DNA from: Candidatus Brevibacterium intestinigallinarum
Lineage (GTDB): Bacteria; Actinomycetota; Actinomycetes; Actinomycetales; Brevibacteriaceae
Length of the DNA stretch: 8,061 nt
Assembly: GCA_019117325.1 (NCBI GenBank)
Contig: DWZY01000039.1
Span: 1-8,061 of the forward strand
Direction: 5' to 3'
Notes under the pieces: generated by a model
Seen by the model: the letters and a program-made list of their open reading frames with translations, nothing else
Databases searched by the model: none
What the model was told of the DNA's origin: nothing
Part shown: positions 1 to 5,748 of the stretch, piece after piece
Layout of the letters: every line of letters starts with the position of its first letter
How positions within the stretch are numbered: position 1 is the stretch's first letter
Made by a program: the position numbers and the translations under genes

Positions 1-64
1 AGGCCGTGGCGAGTGCGGGTGCGAGCCGCGAGACGCGGCTGCGGGTGGTGAGAGAACGGGCCAT
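1..64 (-). CDS. N-terminal fragment of a probable secreted protein, perhaps the TRAP substrate-binding subunit (DctP), cut by window edge
   Basis: On the minus strand an ATG at 64-62 opens a frame that runs without a stop to the window edge, giving 21 codons. The peptide begins MARSLTTRSRVSRL and continues into APALATA: four arginines followed by a small-residue, mildly hydrophobic stretch, as in the n-region and start of the h-region of a signal peptide. A Shine-Dalgarno-like AGGAAG lies at 80-75, ten bases before the ATG. The frame follows dctM by 64 bases on the same strand. TRAP transporters need an extracytoplasmic binding protein, and none is seen elsewhere in the window, so dctP is the natural guess. 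Only 21 residues are visible, so this rests on context and could be another exported or unrelated protein. Confidence 0.5.
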   Translation of the reverse strand, partial: MARSLTTRSRVSRLAPALATA

Positions 65-80
65 CGAAGGCTCACTTCCT

Positions 81-94
81 TCCCCGGACGGGGA
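81..94 (-). promoter_or_regulatory. Small hairpin in the gap between dctM and the next gene
   Basis: TCCCC (81-85) and GGGGA (90-94) form a 5-bp stem with a 4-base loop, immediately 5' (minus strand) of the AGGAAG ribosome site of the downstream frame. It is too short for a convincing terminator and has no T-run. In TRAP operons the binding protein is usually made in excess over the permeases, and an intercistronic stem could influence RNA stability or translation; that role is inference only. Confidence 0.25.
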
Positions 95-128
95 TTGAGG
101 GGTGGGTGGATCAGGGGGCGCGCCGGGG

Positions 129-1670
129 CTACTGGGTCGCGGCGCTGCCGGCAGTGCGCTCCAGGAGGTCCGGCAGCCATTCGGTCATGCCGGGCACAGC
201 GATCATGAGGACCAGGAACAGGGCGGCGATCGGGAGGAACCACAGCAGGGACGTGAAGATGTCCTTGAGCGTGATGTCCTGGCCCAGGTTCACCTCCGGG
301 TTCTTCGCGATGTTGTGGACGATGAACGACAGGATGCCGACCGGCGGGGTGATCATGCCCAGCTCGCCCAGCAGGACGACGAACACGCCGAACCAGAGCG
401 GGCTCACCTCCATGAGGGCGAGGGTGGGCAGGAGGATCGGGATCGTCAGCAGCATCATCGACAGGGTGTCGAAGAACATGCCCATGAGCAGGTAGAGCAG
501 CACGAGGACCAGGAGGAAGCCCACGCGGCTGAGGCCCAGTCCGGTGATGAACTCCGTGATGACCGGCGCCAGGCCGGTGATCGCCAGGAGCTTCGTGAGC
601 ATCTCCGCGCCGATCATGATGAAGAAGATCGCTGCGGTCGCGGACACGGTGGACACGGCGGCCTGCGCGACGTGGCCCAGCGGCTTGTCCTTGCGGGTGT
701 AGAGGAGGGTGAGCAGCAGGGCCGTGAGAGCAGCGGCCGCACCGGCCTCGGTGGGGGTGAAGGCACCGGAGAACATGCCGCCGAACAGCACGAGCATGAT
801 GAGGGGGAAGCCCCAGATCTCGCCCAGGGACTCGAAGCGCTGCTTCCACGTGACGGTGGGGGTGTCCTCGCCCACGGCGTGCTTGCCGCGGCCCACGAGC
901 TTGGGAGCGAAGACGCCCAGGCAGAAGATGAAGAGTCCGAAGGTGCATGCGACGAGGATGCCGGGGACTGCACCCGCCATGAGCTGCGGGCCCACGGGGA
1001 CGGAGGCGATGCCCGCGTAGACGACCAGGAGGATCGAGGGCGGGATGAGGCCGCCGGGCAGTCCGGAGACGATGACGGTGCCCACCGCGACGCGCTTGTC
1101 GTATCCCGCGCGCAGCATCTCCGGGATGCCCGCGCGCCCCAGCGTGTAGGTCATGCCGATCGTCGAGCCGGAGACGGAGGCGAGGCCCGCACCCGCGGCG
1201 GTCGTGCCGATGCCGATGCCGCCGGGCAGCCACGAGAACCACCGGTCGGTCGCGCGGTAGATGCGCGAGGCCATGCCGGAGTTCGCCAGGAGCATGCCCA
1301 TGAAGATGAACATGGGCAGGACGGAGAAGGACCACTTCGACACCGCGTGGAACGGCGCGGTGGCCAGGATGTTCACGGTCGCGGGGATGCCGGCCAGGCC
1401 GTAGGCGCCCACGAGGCTGGGGATCGCCAGCGCGATCGCGACGGGGATGCCCATGAACATGAGGGTGATCATCATCGCGATGCACCACAGGCCCGCGACG
1501 GGCCCGGACGGGCTGGTGAAGAAGCCGATGAGGCAGGCGGCGAGGGCGGCGAAGCAGACGATCATGCCGACGCGGCCGGGCTTCTTTCGGCGCAGGGCGG
1601 AGGGGAGCAGGGTGCTGGAGTTCAGCGAGGGGGCGTCGGTGCCCGCCGTGGGAGTGTTGGTGGCAGTCAT
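129..1670 (-). CDS. dctM: TRAP transporter large permease subunit DctM
   Basis: This is the large membrane subunit of a tripartite ATP-independent periplasmic (TRAP) transporter, which imports organic acids using an ion gradient. The protein has 513 residues from the chosen ATG at 1670; AAGGAAG lies four bases upstream, while the earlier in-frame ATG at 1697 has no better site. Family motifs are clear: LPMFIFMGMLL (118-128), SGLPGGLIPPS (202-212), GAFTPTEAGA (302-311), FFDTLSMMLLTIPILLP (399-415) and GMITPPVG (438-445). Many hydrophobic segments are spread through the chain. It is longer than the usual 425-440 residues: about 35 hydrophilic Ser/Thr-rich residues and an extra membrane segment come first, and a polar loop lies at about 257-285. 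It follows dctQ by 47 bases, so the two are co-transcribed. The substrate cannot be told from the permease sequence; dicarboxylates, sialic acid and monocarboxylates are all transported by relatives. Confidence 0.95.
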   Translation of the reverse strand: MTATNTPTAGTDAPSLNSSTLLPSALRRKKPGRVGMIVCFAALAACLIGFFTSPSGPVAGLWCIAMMITLMFMGIPVAIALAIPSLVGAYGLAGIPATVNILATAPFHAVSKWSFSVLPMFIFMGMLLANSGMASRIYRATDRWFSWLPGGIGIGTTAAGAGLASVSGSTIGMTYTLGRAGIPEMLRAGYDKRVAVGTVIVSGLPGGLIPPSILLVVYAGIASVPVGPQLMAGAVPGILVACTFGLFIFCLGVFAPKLVGRGKHAVGEDTPTVTWKQRFESLGEIWGFPLIMLVLFGGMFSGAFTPTEAGAAAALTALLLTLLYTRKDKPLGHVAQAAVSTVSATAAIFFIMIGAEMLTKLLAITGLAPVITEFITGLGLSRVGFLLVLVLLYLLMGMFFDTLSMMLLTIPILLPTLALMEVSPLWFGVFVVLLGELGMITPPVGILSFIVHNIAKNPEVNLGQDITLKDIFTSLLWFLPIAALFLVLMIAVPGMTEWLPDLLERTAGSAATQ

Positions 1671-1717
1671 GGGGCTTCCTTCAGAAGAGCCGTGCAAGGG
1701 AGGTCGGTGGGCGCGGG

Positions 1718-2257
1718 TCAGACCGGCGCGCCGTCGACGATCTCGTTCTCGACCTTCTCACCGGTCGTCGGATCGATGTCGGGATCACCCGTGCGTGCGA
1801 TGAGCCAGATGTCGAACACGTGCAGCAGGGCCAGCAGCGCGAAGCAGAGGGGGACCAGGAAGTAGATGGGCCACGTGACGATGTCCGTGACGCCGGCGGT
1901 CGCACCCATCTCCATCTTCTCCACGGCCTCCTGGAAGCCGTAGACGGTGAAGCCGATGCTCACGAGGACGCAGACGACGCCCGCGAAGATCGCGAGGATG
2001 TTCTTGTACGTCCGGCCCATCCGCTCGGTCACGAGCGTGACGGTGATGTGCTCGTTCTGGAGGTGCGCTGCGGGGATGCCCAGGAGGGCGATCGCCGGCA
2101 GGTACCAGAAGGCGACGATCTCGTTGGTGCCGTACAGGGGCGAGTTGAGGAAGTACCGCATGAGCGCGTGGGCGACGACGTGGAGCATCATCAGCACCGT
2201 GACGACTGCGGCAAGGACTGAGAGGACCTTGTCGAGTCCTGCATTCAATCGCGTCAT
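1718..2257 (-). CDS. dctQ: TRAP transporter small permease subunit DctQ
   Basis: This 179-residue protein is the small membrane subunit that pairs with DctM. Four hydrophobic segments are visible at about 11-33, 46-66, 87-108 and 128-154. The DctQ hallmarks are present: RYFLNSPLYGTNEI (34-47), the HITVTLVTERM stretch (70-80) that begins the cytoplasmic loop, and WPIYFLVPLCFALLALL (129-145). The C-terminal 25 residues are acidic and probably cytoplasmic. The start at 2257 is supported by AAAGGTGG seven bases upstream on the minus strand. It is the first gene of the transporter unit; the 197-base region upstream holds a strong hairpin and palindromes and must contain its promoter if it is not expressed by read-through from the acyl-CoA dehydrogenase gene. 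Confidence 0.93.
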   Translation of the reverse strand: MTRLNAGLDKVLSVLAAVVTVLMMLHVVAHALMRYFLNSPLYGTNEIVAFWYLPAIALLGIPAAHLQNEHITVTLVTERMGRTYKNILAIFAGVVCVLVSIGFTVYGFQEAVEKMEMGATAGVTDIVTWPIYFLVPLCFALLALLHVFDIWLIARTGDPDIDPTTGEKVENEIVDGAPV

Positions 2258-2284
2258 GAGAAGCCACCTTTGCCTTCATCTGGG

Positions 2285-2313
2285 GAGGTGAGTGAGACCT
2301 TCCCGCTCACCTC
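2285..2313. promoter_or_regulatory. 8-bp inverted repeat upstream of dctQ, possible operator
   Basis: GAGGTGAG (2285-2292) and CTCACCTC (2306-2313) are perfect inverted copies separated by 13 bases, centred about 42 bases before the dctQ start. In RNA it could form a stem-loop in the leader; in DNA the half-sites are spaced about two helical turns apart (21 bases start to start), as for a dimeric repressor. No regulator family is recognised from the sequence. The repeat is directly visible; a role in transporter control is inferred. Confidence 0.4.
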
Positions 2314-2325
2314 ATTGCCGTGGAA

Positions 2326-2367
2326 CAGGACGAACCCGGTCCGGCAGCGGTGCCGGACCGGGTCCTG
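2326..2367 (-). terminator. Strong hairpin between acyl-CoA dehydrogenase gene and dctQ, probable terminator
   Basis: ACCCGGTCCGGCA (2334-2346) pairs perfectly with TGCCGGACCGGGT (2351-2363) around a GCGG loop: 13 bp, very G+C-rich. Four more pairs, CAGG (2326-2329) with CCTG (2364-2367), extend it across a 4-base bulge. On the minus strand it lies about 90 bases past the stop of the acyl-CoA dehydrogenase gene and about 75 bases before dctQ. There is no T-tract, only a mixed TTCGTCCTGTTCC, which is common for terminators of high-GC Actinomycetota. It most likely ends the thiolase/dehydrogenase transcript. If the dctQ promoter is upstream of it (see 2374-2428), it would instead be part of the dctQ leader. 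Confidence 0.65.
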
Positions 2368-2373
2368 TGATCG

Positions 2374-2428
2374 GGGGCACTCGGTAGAACTTATCGATTG
2401 ATCATACGAAGTGCAAGCGCTGTGCCCC
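2374..2428. promoter_or_regulatory. AT-rich island with nested dyads, candidate dctQ promoter/operator
   Basis: The stretch 2388-2411 is the most A+T-rich part of this intergenic region. It holds TCGATTGATCATACGA (2394-2409), an interrupted palindrome of form TCG-N2-TGATCA-N2-CGA. Flanking it, GGGGCAC (2374-2380) and GTGCCCC (2422-2428) are inverted copies with almost the same centre. On the minus strand TTGCAC (2417-2412) and TAAGTT (2394-2389) are spaced 17 bases apart, a weak sigma-70-like pair, and TATGAT (2406-2401) is an alternative -10-like hexamer. A promoter here would send its transcript through the hairpin at 2326-2367. Promoter assignment is tentative. Confidence 0.35.
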
Positions 2429-2454
2429 GCCGCTCGCATCACGATCTGGTCTCC

Positions 2455-3627
2455 CTAGCGGTCCTGTCTGTACCGCTTCCGGATGTCCTTCCCGATGATG
2501 TGCTTCATGACCTCGGTGGTGCCGCCGTAGATCGACTGGATGCGGCTGTCGCGGAAGGCGCGGCCGATCGGGTACTCCAGCATGTAGCCGTAGCCGCCGT
2601 GCAGCTGCAGGCAGCGATTCACGACCTCGATCTGCAGCTCCGCGCCCAGCATCTTCGCCTTCGAGGCGTCGACCGCAGTGAGCGTGCCGGCATTGAGCGC
2701 CAGCGCGCAGCGGTCGACGAAGGCCTCGAGCATGTCGATCTTGGCCTCCATGTCCGCCAGCTCGAACTGCGTGGCCTGGAGGTCGCCGATCGTCGCCCCG
2801 TACGCCTTGCGGCTGAAGACGTACTCCGCGGTCCACTGGAACGCGGCGCGCGCTCCCGCGAGTCCGCCGGAGGCGATGCCCATCCGCTCGTACGGGAGGT
2901 TCTGCATGAGATGGATGAAGCCCCGGTCCAGCTCGCCCAGGAGCTGCGAGGACGGCACGCGCACGTCCTCGAACGACAACTCAGAAGTGTCCTGCGCCGC
3001 GAGTCCCACCTTCTCCAGGTTGCGGCCCTTCGTGAAGCCGGGGGTGCCGTCATCGACGATGAAGAGGGAGGTCCCGTGTGCGCCGGGGGCCTCCGGGGCC
3101 GTCCGCGCGACGACGATGACGAAGTCGCACGTCTGCCCGTTCGTGATGAAGGTCTTCGCCCCGTTGATGATCCAGTCGTCCCCGTCGCGCACCGCGCGGG
3201 TGGCGACATTCTGGAGATCGGACCCCACGCCGGGCTCCGTCATCGCGATGGCGCCGATGAGGTCGCCGGCCGCCAGCCCCGGCAGATACTTCTGCTGCAG
3301 GTGCTCGCTGCCGAACCCGGTGAGGTAGCCCGGGACGATCCCGTCGGAGACACCCCAGCCGCCCGTCGAGGAGGCGAGTCCGCGCTTGGCCGACTCCTCG
3401 CCGCGGATCATCTCGAAGCGGTAGTCGGTGATCCCGCCGCCGCCGTGCTCCTCGGGGAGCGAGAAGCCGATGACACCGGCCTCGGCCGCGGCCTTCCACA
3501 TCGACCGGTCGACGATGCCGTTCGCCTCCCACCGCTCCTGGTGGGGGACGACCTCCTTGTCGTAGAACGCGGCGACTGTGCGCCGGAAGTCCTCGTGGTC
3601 CTGCTCGTAGAGCTCTCTCGTCACCAT
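2455..3627 (-). CDS. Acyl-CoA dehydrogenase, long-chain (LCAD)-like
   Basis: This FAD enzyme introduces the alpha-beta double bond into an acyl-CoA, passing electrons to electron-transfer flavoprotein. The protein has 390 residues, normal for the family. Visible features are the N-terminal helical domain (1-120), the signature AMTEPGVGSDL (128-138), FAD-contacting WIINGAKTFITNG (152-164), and LHGGYGYMLEYPIGRAFRD (342-360). The site used as catalytic base in medium-chain enzymes (YEGT) is YGGTTEVMK here (367-375), with Gly replacing Glu. Instead Glu247 in NLPYERM (243-249) matches the relocated base of human LCAD. The start at 3627 is preceded by GGAGAG seven bases upstream; an in-frame ATG at 3732 would run into the thiolase gene and adds a low-complexity tail. 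It follows the thiolase by 40 bases, so both are one operon. Chain length or branching of the substrate cannot be read from sequence. Confidence 0.95.
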   Translation of the reverse strand: MVTRELYEQDHEDFRRTVAAFYDKEVVPHQERWEANGIVDRSMWKAAAEAGVIGFSLPEEHGGGGITDYRFEMIRGEESAKRGLASSTGGWGVSDGIVPGYLTGFGSEHLQQKYLPGLAAGDLIGAIAMTEPGVGSDLQNVATRAVRDGDDWIINGAKTFITNGQTCDFVIVVARTAPEAPGAHGTSLFIVDDGTPGFTKGRNLEKVGLAAQDTSELSFEDVRVPSSQLLGELDRGFIHLMQNLPYERMGIASGGLAGARAAFQWTAEYVFSRKAYGATIGDLQATQFELADMEAKIDMLEAFVDRCALALNAGTLTAVDASKAKMLGAELQIEVVNRCLQLHGGYGYMLEYPIGRAFRDSRIQSIYGGTTEVMKHIIGKDIRKRYRQDR

Positions 3628-3667
3628 GCTGGCTCTCTCCTCTCCCTCAGTGCTCCGTGCGCTGGAC

Positions 3668-4810
3668 TCAGAGCAGCTCGAGGATGGTCGCGTTGGCCTG
3701 GCCGCCGCCCTCGCACATGGTCTGGAGGCCATAGCGGATCCCGTTGGCCTGCATGTGGTGGATCATCGTCGTCATGAGGCGAGCGCCGGAGCCGCCCAGC
3801 GGGTGCCCCATCGCGATCGCGCCGCCGTTGGGGTTGATCTTCGCCCAATCTGCGCCGATCTCCTGCTGCCACGCCAGCGGCACGGTGGCGAACGCCTCGT
3901 TCACCTCGAAGACGCCGATGTCGTCGACGCTCAGCCCGGACTTCGCCAGGGCCTTCTGCGTCGCGGGGATGGGGCCGGTCAGCATGATGACGGGGTCGGT
4001 GCCCGCCAGGACCGCCGTGTGGACGCGCGCGATCGGCGTGAGTCCCAGCTCCTTCGCCTTCGCGTCGCTCATCATGAGCAGTGCGGCGGAGCCGTCGGAG
4101 ATCTGCGAGGAGTTGCCGGCGGTCACGATGCCGTCCTCCTTGAAGACGGTCGAGAGCTTCGCGAGCCCCTCGACCGTGCCGCCGCGGCGGATGCCCTCGT
4201 CCGCGGTGATGAGGCCGTGCTCGGTCTCGATCGGGGCGATCTGCGACTCGAAGGCGCCGGAATCCGTCGCAGCCGCCGCGCGGGCGTGCGACTCGATCGC
4301 GAGCTCGTCGACCTGCGTGCGGGTGAAGCCCCACTGCTCGCCGATCATCTCCGCACCGATCCCCTGGTTGGGCTTCACGCCGTTGTAGCGCTCCAGGAAG
4401 CGGTCGCCGTACGGGCTGTTCCCCATCGAGGAGGAGCCCATGGGCACGCGGGACATGGACTCGACGCCGCCCGCGATGGCGATGTCGTACTGACCGGCGA
4501 TGATCCCGGCGGCCGCGAAGTGGACCGCCTGCTGGGAGGAGCCGCACTGGCGGTCGACCGTCACGCCCGTGACCGTCTCGGGGAATCCGGCGGACAGCGC
4601 CGCGGTGCGGGCGATGTCGCCGGTCTGCTCGCTGGCCTGGGACACGCAGCCCCAGATGACGTCCTCGACGAGTGCCGGGTCGACGCCCGCGGTCGCGACC
4701 AGGTCGGCGAGCACATGTGCGGACAGATCTGCCGGGTGGACGCCGGACAGGACTCCGTTGCGCTTGCCCGTGGGCGTGCGGCGTGCGGCGACGATGACTG
4801 CATCGGTCAT
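3668..4810 (-). CDS. Thiolase (acetyl-CoA C-acyltransferase), FadA-like
   Basis: A 380-residue degradative-type thiolase that cleaves 3-ketoacyl-CoA with CoA, the last step of beta-oxidation. The nucleophile is Cys89 in DRQCGSSQQAVHFAA; GGVESMSR follows about 20 residues later; NEAFA precedes the His site; His336 lies in AMGHPLGGSGARL; the second cysteine, Cys366, is in CEGGGQANATILE near the C-terminus. All catalytic residues are therefore intact. The start at 4810 (MTDAVIVAARRTPTGK) has GAGGAG six bases upstream and matches the family N-terminus; the reading frame stays open far upstream only as a shadow of the opposite-strand SDR. It is the first gene of the minus-strand operon and diverges from the SDR gene. 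Biosynthetic acetoacetyl-CoA thiolase is possible by sequence class, but the neighbouring acyl-CoA dehydrogenase and 3-hydroxyacyl-CoA dehydrogenase favour catabolism. Confidence 0.95.
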   Translation of the reverse strand: MTDAVIVAARRTPTGKRNGVLSGVHPADLSAHVLADLVATAGVDPALVEDVIWGCVSQASEQTGDIARTAALSAGFPETVTGVTVDRQCGSSQQAVHFAAAGIIAGQYDIAIAGGVESMSRVPMGSSSMGNSPYGDRFLERYNGVKPNQGIGAEMIGEQWGFTRTQVDELAIESHARAAAATDSGAFESQIAPIETEHGLITADEGIRRGGTVEGLAKLSTVFKEDGIVTAGNSSQISDGSAALLMMSDAKAKELGLTPIARVHTAVLAGTDPVIMLTGPIPATQKALAKSGLSVDDIGVFEVNEAFATVPLAWQQEIGADWAKINPNGGAIAMGHPLGGSGARLMTTMIHHMQANGIRYGLQTMCEGGGQANATILELL

Positions 4811-4978
4811 GGTGATCTCCTCAGCTGAACGATTGTTCGAAGAATTCGTGTGCTCAGCTTCACATATCGACCAGAACCGGTCAAGATGGACTGGTAAGAG
4901 TTCTCGGGTGCAGGCGAGCATGTTCTGCGGCCCGGGACGCACACGATCGGGCGGTGAGCCCGGAGGAGGAGCACACAC
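4811..4978. promoter_or_regulatory. Divergent control region between thiolase and SDR operons
   Basis: This 168-base gap must carry promoters for both arms. On the minus strand TTGACC (4884-4879) is a good -35 hexamer, but no strong -10 follows at 16-18 bases; TATGTG (4866-4861) is nearer at 12. On the plus strand TGGTAAGAG (4892-4900) resembles an extended -10. Other structure: GAAC-gatt-GTTC (4827-4838), CGAA-gaa-TTCG (4838-4848), and a direct repeat CTCAGCT at 4820-4826 and 4853-4859, 33 bases apart (about three helical turns). The SDR has an excellent ribosome site, GGAGGAGGAG at 4962-4971, seven bases before its ATG. Exact promoter elements are uncertain. Confidence 0.55.
4867..4884. promoter_or_regulatory. 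Palindrome TnGACC-N6-GGTCnA, candidate TetR-family operator
   Basis: The 18-base stretch 4867-4884 has inverted half-sites TCGACC and GGTCAA around six bases, with only one mismatched pair. It overlaps the TTGACC hexamer on the minus strand, so a bound protein could block transcription of the thiolase operon and perhaps the divergent one. A related ACYGGT element recurs at 4876-4881 (ACCGGT) and 4890-4895 (ACTGGT). Dyads of about this length are typical of TetR-family binding sites, and a TetR-family gene lies in the plus-strand arm. Binding is inferred, not seen. Confidence 0.4.
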
Positions 4979-5731
4979 ATGGAGATCAAGGACCAGGTCG
5001 CATTCGTGACCGGCGGCGCGTCCGGGCTGGGGCTCGCGACCGTCAAGGAGATCGTGGCGCGCGGCGGCAAGGCCGTCGCCTTCGACCTCAAGGGATCGGA
5101 CGAGGTCGAGGCGCTGGGCGAGAACGTCCTCTTCGTCGCGGGCGACGTGACGGACGAGGAGCAGGTCAAGGCCGCCATCGCGCGGACGTCGGAGCTGGGC
5201 GACCTGCGCATCGTCGTGAACTGCGCCGGCATCGGCGGCTCGCACCGCGTGTCCGGCCGCAAGGGCGTCTTCCCGCTCGATGCATTCACGAAGGTCGTGA
5301 CGGTCAACCTCATCGGCACGTTCAACGTCATCCGCCTGGCCGCCGCGCACATGCAGGCGATCGACCCGGTGGGCGAGGAGCGCGGCGTCATCATCAACAC
5401 CGCCTCCGCCGCCGCGTTCGACGGTCAGGTGGGCCAGGCCGCGTACTCCGCCTCCAAGGGCGGCATCGTGGGCATGACGCTGCCCATCGCGCGCGACCTC
5501 GCGTCCTCGCAGATCCGCGTCATGACCGTGGCTCCCGGCATCTTCCACACCCCGCTCATGCTGGGTGCGTCGGAGGAGACGCTCAAGTCCCTGGGCGCGC
5601 AGGTGCCGCACCCCTCGCGCCTGGGCCAGCCGGAGGAGTTCGGCCTCATGGCCGCGCAGATCGTCGAGAACCCCATGCTCAACGGCGAGACGATCCGCCT
5701 GGACGGCGCCATCCGCATGGCTCCGCGCTGA
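4979..5731 (+). CDS. SDR dehydrogenase, type II 3-hydroxyacyl-CoA dehydrogenase (HSD10-like)
   Basis: A 250-residue classical short-chain dehydrogenase, expected to oxidise 3-hydroxyacyl-CoA with NAD+. The cofactor motif TGGASGLG is at 11-18; Asp36 at the end of the second strand (AVAFD) favours NAD(H) over NADP(H); GDV (55-57) and NCAG (81-84) are in place; the catalytic tetrad is Asn110, Ser143, Tyr156 and Lys160 (YSASK). The C-terminal NGETIRLDGAIRM (235-247) is distinctive of the HSD10 / type II 3-hydroxyacyl-CoA dehydrogenase branch (the human enzyme ends in nearly the same words), which sets it apart from FabG. In that branch, substrates include short and 2-methyl-branched hydroxyacyl-CoAs. 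The start is fixed by GGAGGAGGAG seven bases upstream. It leads the plus-strand operon, 17 bases before the TetR gene, and supplies the dehydrogenase step between the dehydrogenase and thiolase of the opposite arm. Confidence 0.92.
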   Translation: MEIKDQVAFVTGGASGLGLATVKEIVARGGKAVAFDLKGSDEVEALGENVLFVAGDVTDEEQVKAAIARTSELGDLRIVVNCAGIGGSHRVSGRKGVFPLDAFTKVVTVNLIGTFNVIRLAAAHMQAIDPVGEERGVIINTASAAAFDGQVGQAAYSASKGGIVGMTLPIARDLASSQIRVMTVAPGIFHTPLMLGASEETLKSLGAQVPHPSRLGQPEEFGLMAAQIVENPMLNGETIRLDGAIRMAPR

Positions 5732-5748
5732 TCGGCACGCTGATCAGC
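5726..5748 (+). repeat. Tandem GCTGATCRGC elements across SDR stop and TetR start
   Basis: CGCTGATC occurs at 5726-5733 and again at 5738-5745. Counting ten bases from each G gives GCTGATCGGC (5727-5736) and GCTGATCAGC (5739-5748); the second is a perfect palindrome ending directly at the TetR ATG. The first contains the SDR stop codon. The palindrome occupies the place where a Shine-Dalgarno site should be, and none is visible, so translation of the regulator probably depends on coupling to the SDR. A regulatory role for the repeat itself is speculative. Confidence 0.4.

Noticed and set aside
1671..1697. Earlier ATG for dctM
   Set aside because: The AAGGAAG site sits four bases before the ATG at 1670, inside this extension, so the later start is better supported.
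102..1865. Long plus-strand open frame (587 codons) opposite dctM and dctQ
   Set aside because: Its translation is His/Asp/Gly/Arg-rich low-complexity sequence of the sort produced antisense to high-GC genes. The opposite strand encodes clear TRAP permease motifs.
3628..3732. Earlier start for the acyl-CoA dehydrogenase
   Set aside because: The extra residues are Ser/Ala/Arg low complexity, overlap the thiolase end, and the ATG at 3627 has a good ribosome site.
2398..3777. Long plus-strand open frame opposite the acyl-CoA dehydrogenase
   Set aside because: Antisense shadow with no recognisable domain; the minus-strand protein has all family motifs.
3626..4828. Long plus-strand open frame opposite the thiolase
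   Set aside because: Antisense shadow; Arg/Asp/Ala-rich and without motifs.
4811..5611. Upstream extension of the thiolase frame across the SDR gene
   Set aside because: It is antisense to the SDR and lacks motifs. The thiolase N-terminus and ribosome site fix the start at 4810.
4954..5748. Upstream extension of the TetR frame through the SDR gene
   Set aside because: Out-of-frame reading of the SDR, rich in Arg/Gly/His and without motifs.
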